From an uncultured Clostridia bacterium (lineage in GTDB: Bacteria; Bacillota; Clostridia; Oscillospirales; Ruminococcaceae), in assembly GCA_937892655.1 (NCBI GenBank), contig CALBJC010000103.1, forward strand, positions 1-8,512: 8,512 bases of DNA. The letters run 5' to 3'. Of the stretch, positions 5,554 through 8,512 are shown piece after piece (the first letter of the stretch is position 1; every line of letters starts with the position of its first letter). A model generated the notes under the pieces. It was given only the letters and a program-made list of their open reading frames with translations. It was not told the origin of the DNA and did no database searches. The position numbers were made by a program, and so were the translations under genes.

Positions 5554-6132
5554 TTAGTATAAATTCTTATATGATTTATATGCATTCATAATTTTATTGA
5601 TATAGTGCCTTGTAATATCAGATGGAATATCATCTATAACTACATTTTCAGTGTCTATTACTCCGTCTGATATCCAGCTATCAACTCTACCTGCACCACT
5701 GTGGTAAGCAGCCGACACAAGCTCATAGCTACCATATTTTTCATACAGATATGATAACATATATGTTCCATATTCTATGCTGTATTGCGGCACAAACATA
5801 TCGTCATACGTTATATTTCTTTGCTCATCAAGTCTGAACTGAACCCAGTCAAATGTATCCTGCATCATCTGCATAAGACCTCTCGCACCAACATCAGATA
5901 CAGCAGAAGCATCAAAACCGCTTTCAGTCTTAATTACAGCATAAATAAAATCTTCATCAACATTATATTTTTCTGAAAACTCACTTACATATTCGCTGTA
6001 TTTTTTAGGATAAAACTGATTTCTGAACATATCAGTTTTGAAAAAAAGCATAATTGCAACGGCAATTAACACTATAATCAGAATAAGATAAATCTTAGCC
6101 TTATTCTTCCTTTTACTTCGAAAATTTGCCAT
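5554..6132 (-). CDS. Membrane-anchored lytic transglycosylase (SLT domain)
   Basis: A 192-residue protein with a basic N-terminus (RSKRKNKAK), one membrane helix at about residues 13-31, and an extracytoplasmic goose-lysozyme/SLT-like domain from about 45 to 190. The catalytic glutamate is E70 in VIKTESGFDASAVSDVGARG, followed by LMQMM (86-90), the usual ES-GLMQ pattern. The later motif is AAYHSGAGRV (141-150), where most relatives have AYNAGxG. The family cleaves the MurNAc-GlcNAc bond of peptidoglycan with formation of 1,6-anhydroMurNAc. The ATG at 6132 has AAGGGG 7 nt upstream, inside coaE, and the genes overlap by 20 nt, suggesting translational coupling. A coaE-transglycosylase pair is, to my knowledge, common in Clostridia. 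Whether it serves growth or sporulation cannot be told. Confidence 0.92.
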   Translation of the reverse strand: MANFRSKRKNKAKIYLILIIVLIAVAIMLFFKTDMFRNQFYPKKYSEYVSEFSEKYNVDEDFIYAVIKTESGFDASAVSDVGARGLMQMMQDTFDWVQFRLDEQRNITYDDMFVPQYSIEYGTYMLSYLYEKYGSYELVSAAYHSGAGRVDSWISDGVIDTENVVIDDIPSDITRHYINKIMNAYKSYKNLY

Positions 6133-6739
6133 CGAAATTCCCCTTAATCAATCTGGCAGTTTCTTTTGATTTATCAACTAAATCAGCATAGGTCGAGTTA
6201 TTAGTTATAACAAAATCACTTCTGTTGATATAAAAGCTATCGTTATGCTGTGATGAAAATCTGCTTTTAATCATATCATAGTCAATGTTGTCTCTTAATG
6301 CAATTCTTTTTGCCCTTAATGCCTCATCAGCAATAACACATACTATCATATCACATAGCTTATCAGCACCTGCTTCAAATAAAGTAGGCGCATCAAGCAA
6401 AATAAATTTTGAGCCATTTTCTTTGAATTGATTAATTTTACTATCGATTCTTTCAATGATGAACGGATATATCACAGAGCTATATTCTTCAAGTAAATCT
6501 TTATCATTGAAAACGTACCTTGCAGTTTTTGCTCTGTCAAGAATACCATCCGTAAAAAAGTACGGAAATTTATCATATATTGCTTTTGAACAATCAGTAC
6601 CCTTTTGTGTTACCTCTCTGGCAATCAGGTCGGCATTTATAATATCAAAACCTTCATCCTCAAAAGTATGGCAAACTGTAGTTTTACCCGACCCACTCTG
6701 CCCGGTAAGACCGATAACTATAGTATCAATATTTTTCAC
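6113..6739 (-). CDS. coaE: Dephospho-CoA kinase
   Basis: A 208-residue cytosolic P-loop kinase that catalyses the last step of coenzyme A synthesis, the ATP-dependent phosphorylation of the 3'-hydroxyl of dephospho-CoA. The Walker A motif is GLTGQSGSGKTT (residues 10-21), and the substrate-binding motif NADLIAREV follows at 35-43, both diagnostic of CoaE. LLDAPTLFEAGAD (roughly 114-126) matches the conserved L-L-PLLFE segment, and ALRDN (about 147-151) lies in the lid. Length is normal (about 200). The start codon is GTG at 6739, with GAGGTG about 10 nt upstream; no in-frame ATG lies nearby. The gap to the upstream sua5 stop is 20 nt, and its own 3' end overlaps the transglycosylase gene. Confidence 0.96.
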   Translation of the reverse strand: MKNIDTIVIGLTGQSGSGKTTVCHTFEDEGFDIINADLIAREVTQKGTDCSKAIYDKFPYFFTDGILDRAKTARYVFNDKDLLEEYSSVIYPFIIERIDSKINQFKENGSKFILLDAPTLFEAGADKLCDMIVCVIADEALRAKRIALRDNIDYDMIKSRFSSQHNDSFYINRSDFVITNNSTYADLVDKSKETARLIKGNFDGKFSK

Positions 6740-6759
6740 AACTACAATTCACCTCATTT

Positions 6760-7770
6760 TCAGAGCCTGATCAATCTGAATGCTGCAGCCCTCAGAAGTC
6801 TGTTGTAGACAGCAAGTCCTACTCCATCTTTTGAAGGGCATCTGAAATATGCCTTTTTAAATTTTTTATCATCGATCTTTCTAAGTATTTCAAAAAGATT
6901 ATGAGCCATATCAACCGAGTCAGTACCCATCTCAATTATAGGTTTATCTGTACTAATATTTTCATTACCAAAAATTATAGCACATACGTTTTCTTCATCA
7001 ATATTATTTATATAATTCTCAAATGCTTTTTCATCAGAATCAACAATAAATACATCAGCCGATGGAGAATAATGCTTATATTTCATACCCGGAGAACGCA
7101 CAACTGCATCAGCATCAAGCATTTTAAGCACACCTTCATCGATAACAACGTTTTCGGCGATGTCAAGTAAATCTTCTTTACACACAAAGCCTGGTCGTAA
7201 TATTCTGATTGTATCGCCTTCAAATGAAATTACCGTAGACTCAACGCCTACACCGCTTTCGCCGCCATCAACAATAGCGGGTATTCTGCCATCCATATCA
7301 GCCAGAACGCGGTTTGCAGATGTAGGGCTAGGGCTACCAGAAAGATTTGCAGAAGGTGCCGCAAGCGGAATACCTGCTTTTGAAATTATCTCTCTTGCAG
7401 TAATATCAGCAGGCATTCTTATGCCAACAGTATCAAGACCACCACTAGTAACAGAAGGTATAATACTCTTCTTTTTCAAAACCATAGTAAGAGGCCCAGG
7501 CCAGAAATGCTCTGCAACCTTATACGCAATATCAGGAATATCGGTACACAACTCATCAAGCATACCCACATCGCTTATATGAACGATCAAAGGATTATCC
7601 TGAGGTCTACCTTTTGCAATAAAAATTTTTGAAACAGCATCCACATCAAGTGCATTTGCAGCAAGACCATAAACAGTCTCAGTAGGTATTGCTACAACCT
7701 CACCAGCTTTTAAAAGTTTAGCTGCTTCATTAATGCCTGCACTATCTGCAGTAAGCATTTTTGTTGTCAT
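6760..7770 (-). CDS. L-threonylcarbamoyladenylate synthase (Sua5/YwlC type)
   Basis: A 336-residue enzyme that makes threonylcarbamoyl-AMP from threonine, bicarbonate and ATP for the t6A37 modification of ANN-decoding tRNAs. It is the long Sua5 form. A YrdC-like domain covers about residues 10-205, with PTETVYGLAANA (29-40), KGRPQDNPL (53-61) and PSANLSG (139-145) forming the substrate pocket. The linker motif SPGMKYKHYSP (226-236) and a C-terminal Sua5 domain (about 240-336) follow. All expected key residues are present. The ATG overlaps the prfA stop (TAATG), with AGGGTGA 6 nt upstream, so translation is probably coupled to RF1. The symbols ywlC, sua5 and tsaC are all used for this function. 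Confidence 0.95.
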   Translation of the reverse strand: MTTKMLTADSAGINEAAKLLKAGEVVAIPTETVYGLAANALDVDAVSKIFIAKGRPQDNPLIVHISDVGMLDELCTDIPDIAYKVAEHFWPGPLTMVLKKKSIIPSVTSGGLDTVGIRMPADITAREIISKAGIPLAAPSANLSGSPSPTSANRVLADMDGRIPAIVDGGESGVGVESTVISFEGDTIRILRPGFVCKEDLLDIAENVVIDEGVLKMLDADAVVRSPGMKYKHYSPSADVFIVDSDEKAFENYINNIDEENVCAIIFGNENISTDKPIIEMGTDSVDMAHNLFEILRKIDDKKFKKAYFRCPSKDGVGLAVYNRLLRAAAFRLIRL

Positions 7771-8512
7771 TAATTATCACCCTGTGATGCAAGCTTAGCT
7801 GCCTGGTCAGCTGTAGCCAGAGCATCAATTACTTCATCAAGATTACCGTTGAGAATATATTCAAGACGATATATTGTAAGACCTATTCTATGATCTGAAA
7901 TACGTCCTTCAGGATAGTTATATGTTCTGATTCTTTCAGAACGGTCACCTGTGCCAACCTGCATTCTTCTCTGTGCGGCAATTTCGCCTTCCTGTGCCGA
8001 CTGCTTTGCTTCAAGAAGTCTTGAATATAATACTCTCATTGCCTTTTCCTTGTTCTTGAACTGGCTTCTTTCATCCTGACATTCAACAACAACACCTGTT
8101 GGTAAATGAGTAATTCTTACAGCAGATTCAGTCTTGTTGATGTGCTGACCGCCTGCACCTGAAGCACGGAAAACGTCAATCTTAAGGTCGGTAGGATTGA
8201 TATCAATATCAACCTCATCAGCCTCGGCAAGTACCGCAACTGTTACAGTTGATGTGTGAACTCTGCCCTGTGACTCAGTTTCAGGAACTCTCTGTACTCT
8301 GTGAACACCACTTTCATACTTAAACCTCGAGTATGCACCATCACCGCTGATGCTAAAAGATACTTCCTTATAGCCACCAAGCTCTGTAGGATTTGAGTTC
8401 ATAACCTCAACTTTCCAGCCTTTTGATTCAGCATACATAGTGTACATTCTGTAAAGTGAATTAGCAAAAAGTGCTGCTTCTTCACCACCAGCACCACCGC
8501 GGATTTCAATGA
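7770..8512 (-). CDS. prfA: Peptide chain release factor 1 (5' end cut by window edge)
   Basis: The C-terminal 246 residues of a class I release factor that reads UAA and UAG and triggers peptide release on the ribosome. The visible part opens in IEIRGGAGGEEAALFANSLYR, the conserved region of domain 1. The anticodon-like tripeptide is PET in RVPETESQGRVHTS, which follows the PxT pattern of RF1 rather than the SPF of RF2. The catalytic loop is GAGGQHINKTES with the GGQ that contacts the peptidyl transferase centre. RF1 is about 355-360 residues, so roughly 110 are missing upstream. It is the first visible gene of the operon, and its TAA overlaps the ATG of the Sua5-type gene. Confidence 0.97.
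   Translation of the reverse strand, partial: IEIRGGAGGEEAALFANSLYRMYTMYAESKGWKVEVMNSNPTELGGYKEVSFSISGDGAYSRFKYESGVHRVQRVPETESQGRVHTSTVTVAVLAEADEVDIDINPTDLKIDVFRASGAGGQHINKTESAVRITHLPTGVVVECQDERSQFKNKEKAMRVLYSRLLEAKQSAQEGEIAAQRRMQVGTGDRSERIRTYNYPEGRISDHRIGLTIYRLEYILNGNLDEVIDALATADQAAKLASQGDN

Noticed and set aside
6901..7582. Plus-strand frames of 89 and 140 codons within the Sua5-type gene
   Set aside because: The opposite strand encodes an intact, motif-complete enzyme; these frames show no family features.
7770..8512. Release factor 2 in place of release factor 1
   Set aside because: The recognition tripeptide is PET (PxT type), not SPF.
1..8512. CRISPR array, insertion sequence, prophage, tRNA or rRNA gene, defence island
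   Set aside because: I saw no regularly spaced repeats, transposase or integrase motifs, or tRNA/rRNA signatures. Intergenic space is small and accounted for by regulatory elements.

Overview
All nine genes in this window lie on the minus strand. They read as ordinary chromosomal housekeeping and sporulation genes of an endospore-forming, AT-rich Firmicute. The best guess is a member of class Clostridia, possibly a Ruminococcus-like gut anaerobe. The class is supported by the spoIIGA-sigE-sigG cluster, a T-box tyrosyl-tRNA synthetase leader and purine-rich Shine-Dalgarno sites. Genus or species cannot be fixed from the sequence alone. I see no transposon, phage, CRISPR, toxin-antitoxin or defence genes, and no gene of unknown family.

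Read in the direction of transcription (high to low coordinates), the first block is a tight five-gene operon, 8512 to 4118. It holds prfA (release factor 1, 5' end outside the window), a Sua5-type threonylcarbamoyl-AMP synthase, coaE, a membrane-anchored lytic transglycosylase and an M18 aminopeptidase. Gaps are about 20 nt or the genes overlap (TAATG between prfA and sua5; 20 nt between coaE and the transglycosylase). The block ends in two consecutive intrinsic terminators (4082-4115 and 4021-4056).

The second block is the mother-cell/forespore sigma-factor cluster. spoIIGA (membrane aspartic protease) and sigE (pro-sigma-E, its substrate) form the spoIIG operon. A candidate promoter with a Spo0A-like box sits directly after the second terminator. 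sigG (late forespore sigma) follows after about 107 nt that contain a plausible forespore-type promoter and a small palindrome. SpoIIGA processes pro-SigE to the active early mother-cell sigma factor, and SigG later directs late forespore transcription.

The third block is tyrS (3' end just outside the window), driven by a near-consensus sigma-A promoter and a complete T-box riboswitch. The riboswitch has a UAC tyrosine specifier, a UGGU acceptor-end-binding bulge and an intrinsic terminator, so the gene is expressed when uncharged tRNA-Tyr accumulates.

The points that merit a second look are regulatory. They are a 14-bp inverted repeat that straddles the tyrS -10 box and the start of its T-box leader, the absence of any terminator between sigG and the tyrS leader, the Spo0A-type spoIIG promoter with an apparently long spacer abutting a terminator U-tract, and the forespore promoter/palindrome ahead of sigG. 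I found no convincing evidence of a previously undescribed system.
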